DNA from: Macrolepiota albuminosa
Taxonomy: Eukaryota; Basidiomycota; Agaricomycetes; Agaricales; Agaricaceae
Length of the DNA stretch: 64,000 nt
Direction: 5' to 3'
NCBI GenBank assembly: GCA_027475525.1
Contig: JAMWFC010000052.1
Location: forward strand, 558,001 to 622,000
A model generated the notes under the pieces. That model did no database searches. It was not told where the DNA came from and saw only the letters and a program-made list of their open reading frames with translations. Shown piece by piece: positions 1-11,813 of this stretch; positions within the stretch are counted from its first letter, which is position 1; each line of letters opens with the position of its first letter. Made by a program: the position numbers and the translations under genes.

Positions 1-3000
1 TGGGTGTGTTGACAGAGCCACTGGGCCAAGGACTAAGAGCCTGACACAGCTGAAGAAGCGTTTTAACATACCAAACCACTGTAAGAGTCACCTTATAGCA
101 AAGATTATGGCTAAGTCCTAACTATACTCAAGCAATGCCCCACTATCAGCCTCTCAATGCAGAAATGCAAGAAGAAGTATGATACACTAGGTCTGTAAGA
201 GTCATAGGTACTCTCTGTCTATTCACACTATCCCAATGAAATAACGGTGGATTCTCATAGAGATATAATCACGGATCAATATGGCCTACCTGCCTTTTGA
301 ACTAAAAAAGTTCCTGATAGCAGGGGCCTACTGTGATAATGATATCCAAATAATACACTAGTTCATACCATATCCTATGCAGCAAGTAACTACATTTAGT
401 GCTGGAATGCAGACATACTAACTACATGTTATATGCTCAGATAAAAATCAACCTGAGTATTCTAAATGTAAGTGACTATTGATCTTAAAAAGACAATGTA
501 CAGTTAAAACTTACACATCCTATACAAGCCTGATATCCCTAGTCAGTATATGTGCTATAGAGCGCATAAACACTAGCTGGCAAACTGGTTTTCAAAAGGA
601 GGCACAATGACATTTGTTATTGCTATATATAGAACAAGGTGTGCCATTACTATTAATTCACAAATGGCCTTGTTCCCCTGCCTTAGATGGCAATAAAACA
701 ATGATATAAGTGAGAACAAGTAAGTAACTGTGTGGGCAAAACAATAAGTTATTGTTCTGCACTATAAGGAAAACAATAGCATTATAGTTGTATGCCGCAC
801 TAATTAACTGAAAACCGCACAGGCTATTGTCTATTGAAAAACAATAGAAGTGGAAAAACCAAGGAGATTCAAAGGATCTGATGAGCCTATAAAAAGGCAA
901 AACTTGGATTGGCTTGAATGCCAAGTTATCCAAATTCTTCTACCTCACTCATTGCAAACATACACTTGAGCTCTGCTCCTCCCCCCAGCTTTTTGCTAAG
1001 CAGATTGAATGCCTCTCAAAGATTCTTAGAGGCCTCAATGAAGCGCATAGGAGTGAGGCATGTATGCATATTGTCATTGCCTCAGGCCAGAATCATTTTG
1101 GCAACATTAAGAAGGAGAACTTTATCTGTGGATTTGTCATCCAAATTGAACGAGTGCACTACCTTTGTGTGAATGGTCTGGGGAGAATTGTTTACTAAAT
1201 CTATATGATGATTAATAAAGAAATGAAGAGGTGGAGGGAAGCGATTTCAAATGTTAAGTAGGTAGATGGTGGGAATGACTACCTCACAAGATTTTCCCAA
1301 AGAATGCTTAACTGGGTTGGCCATCTCCATACTACCCAACAGATTCGCTCAAATCGTGCCATCAGTCTCCTTATCCTTCTCCTTAGAGGCCTGTTGTTTG
1401 ACCTCAGCTTGTTTCTTGCTCTGAATTTGAGTAGCCAAGATATTCTGGAGAAGTAATGGTAGTAAAGGAGACAAAAGGACACAGAGAGCTTCACTATCAA
1501 TAAGATCTTGGATCTCTTCTTTAGTGTAGAGAGGTAAATGGGCTTGAGAGGAGGACTGATATCTAAGTCTCAGGGCCAAGAAACTGGAGTATTTTTGACA
1601 TTGATGGTCTGAAGAACACTAGCATCATTGAACTTCTCTGCGGCAGCATTCTAGCAGACTCTGACAGCCAGCAACAGTTTGAAGCAACTGATCCCATCAG
1701 GCTGAAGAACCTTCTCATTAAAATCAAAATCTTCTGATATGGGGCCTGGTATTCCTGCATTAGGCAACAATGTGGTCTTGAGAGGAAGATCAATGACTGC
1801 ATTACTTGCAGTATTAGAAAATGCGGCTTGAGAAGGGGAGTTGCAATCATTTGAGCCTGGGGTAGAAGAAGGGGGATTGAACCCAAGGATGGATAGCATT
1901 AGAATGAGACATAAAGTAACAATATTATTATAAGCTGAGACAATGACAAGTAGTAAAAGCAAAAATGAAAGAAGTTGAAATAAAACAGTGCAGGTTTCAC
2001 CTCAAACACAATAGTAGGAGCATCCAAAAAAGGAAAGAGCACAGTCCACATAGGCTACCCACCTTATTTCACACTGGGCTAGCAGGCAAGCCCATAGCAC
2101 AGCTTCCAATAAACATCTAATCTAGCAGCAAAATTATAGCAAAATAATTGACCCAGAAATTTTTTTAAAGCCTGGGCTGAGAGTGGTACCCTCCCTACCC
2201 CCTGGTACATGATTTACCATGTGATGTCTCCTTGCTTTGATTACAAATATTTGTTCTTATAGCATCTTGAAGTCTCAGTTGCCCCTGTCTACCTTAGCTT
2301 ATAGCAACTTCTCTACATCTACCATGCCAATTCATTTGTCTTTATTGCCAAATGAAACATGCTCTGCAACTTCTCAACAGGGTAATGGAACTCCTCGCTT
2401 CAGTCCCTACAAAGATTTCTCTCATTGCTCATATTTGAACACTGGGCATTTACATTTGTTCTCAACACTGTTGGCCACAATGAATGCAAGGGCTTTAGTA
2501 GATTTGGTCATCACTCATTTGTGGGCCCCCTTTACAACAAACACTATTCTTCTGCAATAAATGACTTTCTCTGCTTTTGTGACTGCCATGGCATGCCATG
2601 ACATCTAGCCTTTTCTACTTTGGAAGATCTTTTGTGTTTTTATGTGGCTTTGATAGTGGGGTCTTTGATGGGTTGGTCACACTGCAAGTAATAAACTATC
2701 AGGCCTGCACTTGTGGCATATTCAAAATAAATAGCCTTGGCCGAGTTCTTTGAGGTTGAAACATACCTTGCATGGTGTAAAAAATCCTTGCCCAGATTCC
2801 TCCTTCAAACAGGAACAATCTCTGGTTTTTCTGGACATGCTCGATGTCATCAAAGTGAACCTGGATTTGGCTAATTCTCTGCATGCTTGTATTTGAGCAG
2901 TCACTACTACTGCTTTATGGGGACAAATATGTTTAGGCAAATTTCTCGCACCAAAAAAACAAGAATTCAACCTTTTTTTACTTCTGGCCTGGTGATACGA

Positions 3001-3288
3001 CGCTGTACCAGCAGTCAGGGACACAACATGCACCAGAAGTCAAAATAAACATTTAATCATAAGACTGAAAACTGTAAGCCTCCTGGTAGCAGTCTCAACA
3101 AATTATATCTCCAAAAACACCTCAATAAATACACAGACAGTACAGAACAAAGGGCAGGGACCAGCTCAAGCTATCCACTCAACAATAGTCCAACCACTGT
3201 AATGGGGAGGGGAAGCATGGGAGCTGGCAGAAGTGACAAAATGAGATCAATTTGTGATGATCTAGATCAAGACCAGATCTGACAATGT
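1..3288. other. gene-poor, AT-rich degraded sequence
   Basis: No gene can be supported here. The open frames are short, overlap on both strands and match no family I recognise. The stretch looks like old, stop-riddled repeat sequence. Frames at about 914-1198 (+) and 1349-1962 (-) are the longest but show no domain. Confidence 0.5.
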
Positions 3289-3442
3289 CCAATTTGACAT
3301 GACTGAAAGGAGAAAGGAAAAGAAGCATGGAGGGATGTCAAAAGAAGCATGGAATGCAGGGAAGCCCAATTTGACATGACTGAAAGGAGAAAGGAAAAGA
3401 AGCATGGAGGGATGTCAAAAGAAGCATGGAATGCAGGGAAGC
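3289..3442. repeat. 77-bp tandem duplication (probable assembly artefact)
   Basis: The same 77 bases occur twice back to back, offset exactly 77 bp. The period is shared by eleven other duplications in this window, which points to an unmerged k-mer overlap between contigs. Confidence 0.85.
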
Positions 3443-3486
3443 GCTAAAAGGGGAAAAAAGGATCTATGAATGGGATCGTGCTAAAT

Positions 3487-3640
3487 GGAGCTGAAGCAAA
3501 TGGGGAAGTGGCAATCAGAGACATCCGGAGGAATGGTGGAACAAGAAGTTGAATGGTGGAACTGGAGCTGAAGCAAATGGGGAAGTGGCAATCAGAGACA
3601 TCCGGAGGAATGGTGGAACAAGAAGTTGAATGGTGGAACT
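3487..3640. repeat. 77-bp tandem duplication (probable assembly artefact)
   Basis: A second exact 77-bp back-to-back duplication, about 200 bp from the first and close to the N gap, in keeping with a hard-to-assemble stretch. Confidence 0.85.
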
Positions 3641-3714
3641 GGTAGCACCAAAACATGCCTCCCAAAAGGGAAATTGGACTATCAAATATGTTCTGGAGGC
3701 TGGGCAGGGTAGGG

Positions 3715-3943
3715 CATCACAACGGTACGTGTCATACGTTGTACGGGAGCCCGCTTTGTGCCGTACCATACGTGTCCAGNNNNNNNNNNNNNNNNNNNNN
3801 NNNNNNNNNNNNNNNNNNNNNNNNNNNNNNNNNNNNNNNNNNNNNNNNNNNNNNNNNNNNNNNNNNNNNNNNNNNNNNNTGGACACGTATGGTACGGCAC
3901 AAAGCGGGCTCCCGTACAACGTATGACACGTACCGTTGTGATG
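3715..3943. repeat. 64-bp perfect inverted repeat flanking a 100-N gap
   Basis: Bases 3715-3778 are the exact reverse complement of 3880-3943. The space between is one base plus 100 N (3780-3879), a default scaffold gap length. Either a real long hairpin stopped the assembly, or the scaffolder placed the same contig end twice in opposite orientation. Confidence 0.9.
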
Positions 3944-4220
3944 TCTCTATGTGGGCTGGGGAGTTGACAACAAAAGAGTCATGTGTAGATAGTGGTCTGT
4001 GCACCAGAAAAACAGTATAAATAGCTCAAGTTTAGTAGAGAATAGACAGGCAATTGATAGGCAAAGGCTCAGTGGTTTCCAGAGAGTAAATCACCTAGGC
4101 TAGAGTTTATTGAGCACCTCTTCTTGGAAGTCTATTGGAAAACAAAGGCTCGGTAGTTCCCAGGGAGTGAACTGCTTAGGCTGGAGTTGACTGAGAACCT
4201 TCTACTGCCCATCAGGATAT

Positions 4221-4776
4221 TTGATATTCTGTGAAGCACCCAATACATCAAGTTTTTATCATCAAGCACCAGTGTGGATTAGAGGTCACTTTCTAAGACT
4301 TCAAGAAAGCCCCAGAACTATCAGTAATACTCACACCAAGTACTACACTGGTCAAACTTTGGTACTCCAAATGTCACAGATTCTTGTTCCCTGTTTCTGC
4401 CTTATACTAAGGTCACAGAAAAAAGGGCAAAACTATTGTCATCACTCGTCAACATGATGCATATAATCCTATTGCGGCTCTTGCCAACCATGCTTACATT
4501 AACTCAACGTCGTTGGACACTCCCATTTGTGGGTACTTGTCAAAACAAGGAGTCATCTTGGGCCTTACAGTTAGAAAGCTACTTTTAGTGATCAACCCAA
4601 TCCTTCAACAGAATGGATTTGCAGTAATTAGCAGCCATTGTTTCTGGATTGGAGGAACTACAGCTCTGCTTTTGAAAGGTGTCCCACCTGATGTAGTCAA
4701 GGCTATGGGGCGCTGGACTTCCAACTCTTTCCTTAGATACTGGCATAATCTTCAGGTTATGCTCCCATGTATGTAA
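4221..4776 (+). pseudogene. tyrosine recombinase C-terminal fragment (decayed)
   Basis: The frame around 4513-4776 reads as the C-terminal catalytic part of a tyrosine recombinase of the kind found in fungal DIRS/Crypton-like elements. The stretch GGTTALLLKGVPPDVVKAMG followed by a GRW and a RYW motif is characteristic. In the H-x-x-R box the second residue is lost (HCFW in place of HxxR), so the enzyme is dead. Only the last ~85 residues are readable, and upstream sequence (4221-4457) is probably the frame-shifted middle of the same gene. It lies just upstream of the gag of the next DIRS-like element, so it may be the 3' end of an older neighbouring copy. It is not an allele of the recombinase at 47317-48552, whose sequence is clearly different. 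Confidence 0.7.
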
Positions 4777-5490
4777 AACTGCTGCATCCTGTCATGTCTC
4801 TGTTAGATAGGTGATAGATTCTGGGTTGGGATTCTCCTACTTCATGCTGAGAGGCCAGAGTCTCTTGGGGTGGGGTCAGTCTTCTTATCTGACTTGCAGA
4901 CAAATCTCAGACCACATCTTTTATTAGGTATTTTAGTGGTGGCTCCTTTACTAAGTAGTGGGACACTTGCCCAGCTCACAAACACCATATGTAGAACAGA
5001 CAGAAAGTAGTCGGTTTGACATTGTAGGTCATATTTACTTATGGGTCATGCTTGGAACCAATGTGAAAAATAACGACACATAAAAAAAAAGTTTCAGATT
5101 TCATATATTCGCCTCTATCCAAATTGCTTCAAACCAATAGCACACTAGCAGGTTGGTAGGCAAAGAGCAAATGTACTATGTCTAGCTCAGTACACACATC
5201 GAAGTTGGGACAGGCCATACTAGCCCTTCCAAAAGCACTCCAACTTGTCCAGTGAAGATTTTACCTGAGTGGTTGCCCTGTCAGATGCAAGGTTTGAGCA
5301 TTGGAAAGGGCGTGGTCTTTGAATAAGGGTGGCTGTGTTGTCATGAGAATTTCTTTTTCCCTGCGACTCCCACCCTCAGTGGTCTCGTCATCTCTTAGTA
5401 TCGCATCTTTCCACAGAAAAGAAAAATATCTTTCTCTTAAAACAGAGTTGAGTTTAGCTGAACACACCTGTAGACACTTCTGGGTTTTTA
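4777..5490. other. non-coding stretch between recombinase relic and DIRS gag
   Basis: No supported gene. This may hold the 5' terminal region of the DIRS-like element that follows, but I cannot define its terminal repeat by eye. Confidence 0.4.
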
Positions 5491-6365
5491 CAATGATTAC
5501 TCTTACAGTTAACCCATACTCTGAGATTCCCCCAGACTTCTTGAAAGATGAGTTCAGTTTCACCAGGCAAGCCGTAAAGCACAATAGAGGAATGACCAAT
5601 GAACAAGCAGCTGGTATCCTGCTGGACTCCTGGAAAGAGGCATTATAACATAGAAAAGCTGTGTGGAAAGCAGAACAAGAAGAAAGAGAAGCAGAGTTGA
5701 GATATCAAGGGAATGCAAGAGAAGAACCTCTCAGAGGTCAAGATGAGGAGAATACCCTATGATCCACATGGTCGAGAGCTCAATCGCCTGAAGATGAAGG
5801 ACTGAACCTAATAGTTGGAAAACCGGTTCCTAAGATGATCGAATATCCGCCTGCACACTTTGCTATCAAAAAGCTGAGGGAGTATGAGTACATCGAGTTA
5901 AGTTATTTTACCCCAGAAGGCAGGGCCAAAGCAGCCAAGAATAGATCAGAGCCTCTAATGACATCTTCACGTTGGCAAAAGAAGACGATATTCTAGCGTT
6001 GAAACTAGTTGTGAATATTAGAGCCAGAGGAAGAGCAACCCAAGATGAGGATTTTTCTTAGAAACAAGTATGTATCACTTCCACAAATTTTCTGGAACAC
6101 ATCATTCAAGAGAAGTGGCCCAATAACATGGTGGATGCCATGCACACCTTCTTCTTTTTATTAACTAATCATAAGCTGCAAAACAAAGGAGCAGATGGCA
6201 TTAAGGTGCTTATTCTCTACCAAGCACAAGTGCACAGAGAGTGGCATTGTCAGATCAAGAACCCTCCTCGAGCTGGGATATTTGACTTAGGGCTCATCAA
6301 TGATTGAGTGCTGAGAACCCTGAAGGATCAGGTATATGATGCAAAGAGGAGCGCCTTCATGGCTG
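5491..6365 (+). pseudogene. DIRS-like element, gag N-terminal part (broken)
   Basis: Several frames together resemble the gag of basidiomycete DIRS-like elements: a segment with NEQAAGILLDSWKEA, then a block PPAHFAIKKLREYEYIEL followed by SYFTPEGRAKAA, and near the end a VLILYQAQVHREWH block. In-frame stops and frameshifts break it. A GT donor at 6366 (ATGGCTG then gtgagt) suggests the rest of gag continues in a later exon, which I place at 43960 beyond the nested insertions. Role if intact: nucleocapsid-like protein. The family assignment rests on remembered similarity. Confidence 0.6.
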
Positions 6366-6581
6366 GTGAGTGAGCCCTGTAGTTTCTTGCTCCAGTATTT
6401 GCAGTGAACTCACGTATTGCATTTCTTTTCATTATTCATAATCTTCATGTTGATTGCATTGTTATTCATGCTTTACAATTCACCTCTGCACAAAATTTTG
6501 GGGTAGCATCAGTCTCGTCTCTGCACAAGGGTATTTATCTACCTGTTGTGTGTCAAATTACAACCATTTGACAATGCCCAT
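6366..6581 (+). other. proposed 5' part of a DIRS gag intron, target of LTR insertion
   Basis: The sequence starts with a good donor (gtgagt) and has no coding signal. With 43778-43959 (ending in AG) it would make a ~400-bp intron if all nested insertions were removed. This is an inference; transcript data would decide. Confidence 0.35.
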
Positions 6582-7070
6582 TGATGACGCCCAATATTTG
6601 GTCAATAACAAATATAACAATAGTGTTACCGTACCAAAAGCTTGCGTTGGGCGCACTTAAGGTAATGTGGGGAGTCCCGGGCAGGTCCCAGAGAACGCGC
6701 CTATGAAAATAAAGTGAAGTCGGAAAAAGGTCAGCAAGTGTCAAGCGCTAAGGTAAAAGCGCCTATGGAAAAAGCGGTAAGTGAACACGGCAATGTAAGC
6801 GGCAAGAACACCGTAAGCTTAGCAAAGTCTAAGCAACATTAATGCCTGCCGTAGCTGCAAGGCATGAGTATGTCGAGGGTTTAGTGAGAGTTTGCAACTG
6901 CCAATGACTTCGACGTTGCCAACCGTAAATGAGATTTGGACCATAAGGGAGACTGGAGTAAGGGGAGCAGGAAACTCTGTTCTTTTTGATGAGTATATAC
7001 AAGTCTGTAAGTACTTTTTATACTACAAGGAGTTCACCGTCACCAGTGACTAACTATTGCCAAAGTGCGG
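6582..7070 (-). mobile_element. solo LTR of family A, left part (split by element B)
   Basis: It begins TGATGACGCC and matches the start of the LTRs at 11814 and 22327 with many transitions. The rest of the same LTR resumes at 43361-43777, after element B. No internal region of its own is present, so it is a solo LTR. Its flanks are CCAT (6578-6581) and CCGT (43778-43781), a target duplication with one transition. Confidence 0.8.
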
Positions 7071-8113
7071 TGATGACGCCAACTGTAGTTGGGTGCGCTG
7101 GATGTATATGCAGTACAACGCCGTCTCCAGCACCTGGTGTACAGGTTTGTGAGGAGTCCCGGCAGGGTCCCGGTGTGCTCGAGCAGAGGTGATAGGGCAA
7201 TGCGCTAGATGATAGTGCCTCAGGTGCTACCTAGCAAGTGGTAAGTGTCGTAGTTTAGGAGAAGTTATAGAGAATAAAACGAATAGCGCAGCGTAGCGTG
7301 CCTGTAGATGGCACCGTAAACAACGAAGACAAGATAGACAAAGCTAGCACCAAACTTGGTGACAAAGTCAGGCAATGCTAGCGCAATTTGAACGCTAAGT
7401 GTAACTGGGTGCTCAAGAGGTTACGATTCGTTGGTATATACATGGCAAGTAGCTAGTTTTTATACTATGCGCTACGGTATTTCCAAAATAAGTCCATTGA
7501 CGGCGCTACCAATTAGCACCTCTCTTTGTGGCTATAGCTAACGGCCACCTGTCAACGGCGACCTGCAGCACATAGGTGACGGCGACCAACGGTGACTCTA
7601 AAACTACTTAGAAATAGTACGAGTTTGCTCACTTTTTGATGTAATTTAATTGGCAATGCCATCCCGGGTATGGTCGGGGAATCCTTGACAGATGCCGTGA
7701 GCACTAATTCCAGCGCTAAACATTGTACCATCTTTTGATAGATTTAAATGTCAGGTCTGTGTGTATCCTGTCTCGTCGTCATTGATTCCTTTAGACTTCT
7801 GATTGAAGTGCCTCGGTGATTGACAGTGCCAATTGCTAACTTCTTTTGGTATTGTTCGGGGTTTGGTCAGAGTCACCTCCAGCCGTTGTGCTAGCGCTAT
7901 GAGTTCTGAGCCTTCTTGGTCTTCAAAGTAACTGAGTGGAGTGCGCTGAGGGGCTGATACTGGTGATTGAGATGAATGAATAAGTCTTGCCATAGAGCGC
8001 TCGCGCTAGGGCTGCTCTGTACCCAAGGCTGGTTGCTAGAGTCTCTAGTGTGTCAAGTGTTGGTTGGCCTATAATGTTCCCTTGATGCGCTCAGTCCGAA
8101 TAGAAGCCTATCA
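7071..8113 (-). mobile_element. element B, 3' LTR (1043 bp)
   Basis: It matches 42318-43360 over the same 1043-bp length with scattered, mostly transition, differences. It begins TGATGACGCC and ends CCTATCA on the + strand (TGATAGG...GTCATCA in element orientation). Flanking GCGG at 7067-7070 is repeated at 43361-43364 as the target duplication. Confidence 0.9.
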
Positions 8114-8150
8114 TCTCCCCCCAACTGAAAAATTGACTGTCCTCAGTCAA
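8114..8150. promoter_or_regulatory. element B polypurine tract and adjacent palindrome
   Basis: Next to the 3' LTR the + strand reads TCTCCCCCCAACTG, so the element strand has the purine run GGGGGGAGA ending at the LTR: the plus-strand primer site. Immediately beyond lies TGACTGTCCTCAGTCA (8134-8149), a 6-bp inverted repeat conserved in element A and placed just upstream of antisense gene 1. Confidence 0.8.
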
Positions 8151-8202
8151 ATGCCATCATTAATTTGACTGCGCTACGGTCTGTGAGATGCCGCCAGCGC
8201 CA

Positions 8203-8208
8203 TATAAA
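8203..8208 (+). promoter_or_regulatory. TATA-like box of antisense gene 1 (element B)
   Basis: TATAAA lies about 40 bases before the ATG at 8248. It is inside the transposon and directs transcription against the element's genomic RNA. Confidence 0.45.
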
Positions 8209-8247
8209 ATTGTTTCTCCTCGTATTTTTTGTCCCATCTCCTTCAGC

Positions 8248-10758
8248 ATGTCCAATTTTAATGCTTCCACCCTCCGTAATTTCCTGGCTAAGGCCTCCTA
8301 TTTATTCGACCACGCTAAAAATGTCGGTTCCGTTGATGTGCCACAGACCGTCCCTGGCATTATGCAGCTTTATCAGAGGTGGCTAGTGGTACGTGGTTCT
8401 GACAGTTCCTGGGAGCAGGGTGACAAGGTTCACGAGTGGTGTGTGGCCCAGTACCATGAGTACAAAGGTGCCAATTGGTTGCGCCCTTTTGCGGACCTTT
8501 TCGTAAGTTTCTAAGTTTGATTTTGGCTTTGTGGCGCTAAGGTTCAGCGTCCATACTAGGCTCCCTCCTTATCCGACGAGATCGACGCGTTGTTGGCTAG
8601 TACCAAGGTCAGCGAAGTAAGTCCTTTCTTTTCTTCCCCCTTTTTCCACTGTTAATCCTTGAGTAGTCGGTTGCCACGTCTCCCACCGTCGCCAGTCTTC
8701 CTACTGCCCCATTGGCCTCTACTGTCCCTTCTGTTCCTACCGCCCCTCCTTCTTCGACTTCTGTTCCGCCTCCTTCTGTTCTTGGCAGCCCTTTTTGTGG
8801 CGCTGCTTCTTCCACTCGCCCTGCCCCAAGCGCTGCTTCTCCCGTTTGCACTGCCCCTCCCCATTCGGCCATCAAATGTATTGCCGTTTCTCATAGTGAG
8901 CCACGACCCGGCCTGACGCGCCCAACTTCCCATGGTCCTCCGCATAATTTTGCCATTGTTATTGAACGAGCGCCCCCTGCTCATGCTAGTTCTCCCAAAT
9001 GTACCGTGTGTTCCTCCCCTATCTTCCTTACTCCATTTTTCTGACTTCTCCCCTTCCAGATCAATCTCCCTGCTCGTGTTGCCTCTTTGTATGTTGTAAG
9101 TGCTTTGTTCATTGTCGCTAGACTTTAGCACCTAAATTTTAATGTTGATAGGCGCCTAACCAGACCATATTCACCGACACGGAGCTTTGTAACCTGTTGC
9201 ATCTTCGCCGTGATACTACTGTTATTGATACTGGCATCCTGGCTGGTGTCCAAGTACTGGGCGCCAAGAAGAAGGTTACCGTTGCGCCCTTGGAACGTCG
9301 CGCATTTAAGGCAAAGATTGGCACGGTAAGTACTGGTTTGCCCATTGGTAGATTGATGCCGTTGCTGACTTCTTTCTTAGTGTGACAAGTGTTGGTCTGA
9401 GAACGATCCTGAGGGCTGCTGGTTCCCTACCACCTCTCTGCCTTGCTATCGGTGCAATGCGTTGAAACGAGGCTGCACCTTCAATGGGATTCGTACTCGT
9501 GAATGTGGTAGGAACGCCATCATGCAAAGAAACTATGAGTGCGCGGTGTTGGTTCGTAACGCCTGGGATTTCATGCTGCAGCAATGTGATCTGGCAGCTA
9601 CTCACCAGCCCACAGTGATCAGCGCAGCCAGCCTGGCGCTGCTGACTATCCAGGATGGTACCACCATGGCGGCATCTTTCGCTCGCTCTCCTCGTCATCC
9701 CGTTCCTTCGAAACATAAGCCTGTTGCTGCATCTCCTGGCAAGAGTCCTGGTAAGCGCTGCGAGCTAGCGCCTGCTATGCCTGTGGTTTTGTCTTTGACT
9801 GAGTTGTCTACAGATGAGGGGGAGGGCACTGAGAGGGATGCCAAGGGAGAGGATGATGATGAAGCTGAGCCCGTCATTGATGCCGATGCGCTGTTGGCGG
9901 TATGCGCTCTCCTGCTTCACCTTACTCCTCCTATTGCCACTAACCCTTGTCAGAGTGGCCCCAGTAGTAACCAGTACGCATTCTCCTAACCTCTTTTTCT
10001 TGCGTGCTAACTTCTTGACTGGTAGGTCTCCCACTCCTGTTCCCGCCGTAGTGGCTATCCCTGCTGCCGAAGATGTCGTTATGTCTGTCGCTGGCGCTAC
10101 CCCTGCCCCCGAGCCGGTTGTGGCTAGCAACACTCCTGTTGCTCTTCCTATTACTCCATCCCTTACTCCTCCCCACAGCTTCTCCTCTTTTCCTAGTAGT
10201 CACGAGACTTCTACAGCGCCAGAGTCTGAAGGAACTTTGGTACCGCAGGGTGAGCGTTGTCGCCACTGGAGGTACCTGCCTTCCTATGGTATCCACCTAT
10301 CTTCCGCCAGACCTATGTCTCCCGGCGACGAGCGTCATGAATGGACACCTCGTGCGCCTGTAACTGTTCGGGTACGCCCCTTCCTTATTAGCTTCTTTTC
10401 TCCACTTTTCTGATCTCTCAGTAAGTTTGATCCCTTTTGGACACCCTCTCCCATCATGCGAGTTTCTGGTGACGCCTTTCCTTGGCTCAGGGACGAGTTC
10501 TCCTATCCCATTACTCCCCTCCATCCCTCTGCCAACCTTCGCCAGCAACTTTGCCATATTGAGGATGCGACCAAAGTAGCTGGTCACGAACTTGCCAACC
10601 TGCATCCTCGTGTTTCCACCTTAGTGCGCCGCAAGCGCCTCCTGCTCGAGCTCCATGACAATATTACTGATGCACTTGAGTGGCAAGCAAGTAACGCAAT
10701 TCAGGACGGGGACTTGCTTCCTTTGGGCAATCCCACCCTTCCCGAGTATGATCCGTAG
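8248..10758 (+). CDS. antisense gene 1 of element B: spliced Zn-cluster-like protein
   Basis: This gene lies inside element B, antisense to gag-pol, between the polypurine tract and pol. Exons that keep one frame: 8248-8502, 8560-8616, 8667-9005, 9060-9095, 9152-9325, 9381-9899, then about 10026-10371 and 10426-10758; all confirmed junctions are GT-AG. The stretch 9900-10025 is unclear (a micro-exon, or a frame lesion). Exon 1 has a helical Trp-rich domain; exon 6 starts with six cysteines spaced CX2CX8CX8CX2CX6C, close to a fungal Zn2Cys6 cluster but with a longer second gap. The middle is Pro/Ser-rich; the C-terminus has a predicted helical region ending in an acidic/Leu segment. It is homologous to the gene at 12935-15335, with the same first six exon boundaries; exon 5 is 174 nt in both. 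Function unknown; nucleic-acid binding is an inference. Confidence 0.75.
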
Positions 10759-11282
10759 TCGCCAGCCCATAGCGCTTTGAACTTTGTTGGACTTTGTTAG
10801 TTTTGATACGTACTATGTTGCTTGTGATACTAAAATTAAACGCTCCCCCTTGTTCCAAAATCGTCAGTTTGTAAGTAATCAAAAGAAAAATAAGTAAAAA
10901 GGGGAAAACGCTCAGTAGATCATCATAGCGCAAAAACTCCTTTGCCAGCATGGCCCAATAGCCATTATCACGCCAGCCTAGAAAGAAAAGGGTATCGTCT
11001 GTAAATAATAAGTGGATTCATGCAAGAAGTTTAGTCTATAAAGTAATAGAGTGCCAGTGATCGCTTTGTGGCTATTTGGTGATGGTGATCACAAGCGCTA
11101 GGTCTAGAATGTCAATTTCCTTTTTGCGCGGTCCAACAATGAGTCAAGCGCCTCTCATTGGCTAGTATCTTTGCCAGGGTCCTCGTTCCTTGTGAAACGT
11201 CCTCCCACGCTGTTGCTTGTCGAAACGCTAGCCGTGTCCTATAAATTGCATATGCATCACCTGGATCTCCTCAGTCTTCGTG
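10759..11282. other. element B spacer with conserved block
   Basis: No gene. Bases 10901-10931 (GGGGAAAACGCTCAGTA then CATCATAGCG) are nearly repeated at 15561-15591 in element A, in the same position after antisense gene 1. A TATAAA at 11240-11245 lies ~40 bases before antisense gene 2. Confidence 0.6.
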
Positions 11283-11784
11283 ATGGCCAGCCCGACCGGC
11301 CTGGTGTGGACTCCCAACTGTTATCGAGCCCATGTAATGATGGATCCCCCTACTTTCCTGGAGCGTGTTACCTCTTTTCTTCACCACTACCCTGCTGGCG
11401 GCATGTCAGAGCTGGATGACAGCGTCCTCGAATTAGGTCGTCGCTGCCAATTGCTGCGCGTGGCCTGTGAGATCTGGTCAGACAGCAAACCTCTGATGCA
11501 ATTTGGTATGGAGAAGTCCTTCAGTCGCCTTTTTCAGGTGCGCTATTGCCATTTCTGCTTCCTTCTTTTCTGATTGTTGCTAAATAAAGCACCTCCCTCC
11601 CACCGAGACAAAGGAGCGCCTTGAGTTGCTGCTCAAGGAGAGCCATTACCTGGTCCGTCTGCCTCTTAACCTCTTATTTTTCTTTTCTTGGCTAACTGCA
11701 TCCTGCCGACAGACTCCTCGCTCGTCTTCCAGTAGTCGCCTCTTCCGTGGCCCCTCTGAAGGAGGGTGGTCTTCCCCCAGGTGA
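11283..11784 (+). CDS. antisense gene 2 of element B: small spliced protein of unknown function
   Basis: Exons 11283-11537 (85 codons), 11590-11652 (21 codons) and 11713-11784, with GT-AG introns of 52 and 60 bp, give about 129 residues. Alternatively a further intron (gtagtc to cccccag) skips the TGA and the frame runs on into the bases where element A is inserted, ending with TAA near 23316. A TATA-like box sits 40 bases upstream. The first exon encodes a helical domain whose pattern (an FLERVTSFL-like start, then a Leu/Arg-rich helix) resembles the first exon of antisense gene 3, so the two are probably paralogues. I do not recognise the family. It lies in element B, antisense to gag-pol. 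Confidence 0.6.
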
Positions 11785-11813
11785 ATCTTACCCAGGCCTC
11801 TCCTCGTCACCGG

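Noticed and set aside
8652..9131. Long Arg/Gly/Ser-rich frame on the - strand (159 codons)
   Set aside because: It is the shadow of the Pro/Ser/Ala-rich exon 3 of antisense gene 1; low complexity, no homology to anything, and the + strand exon is phase-consistent with element A.
9306..9716. 136-codon - strand frame
   Set aside because: It overlaps the cysteine exon of antisense gene 1, which is conserved in element A; the - strand translation is not conserved.
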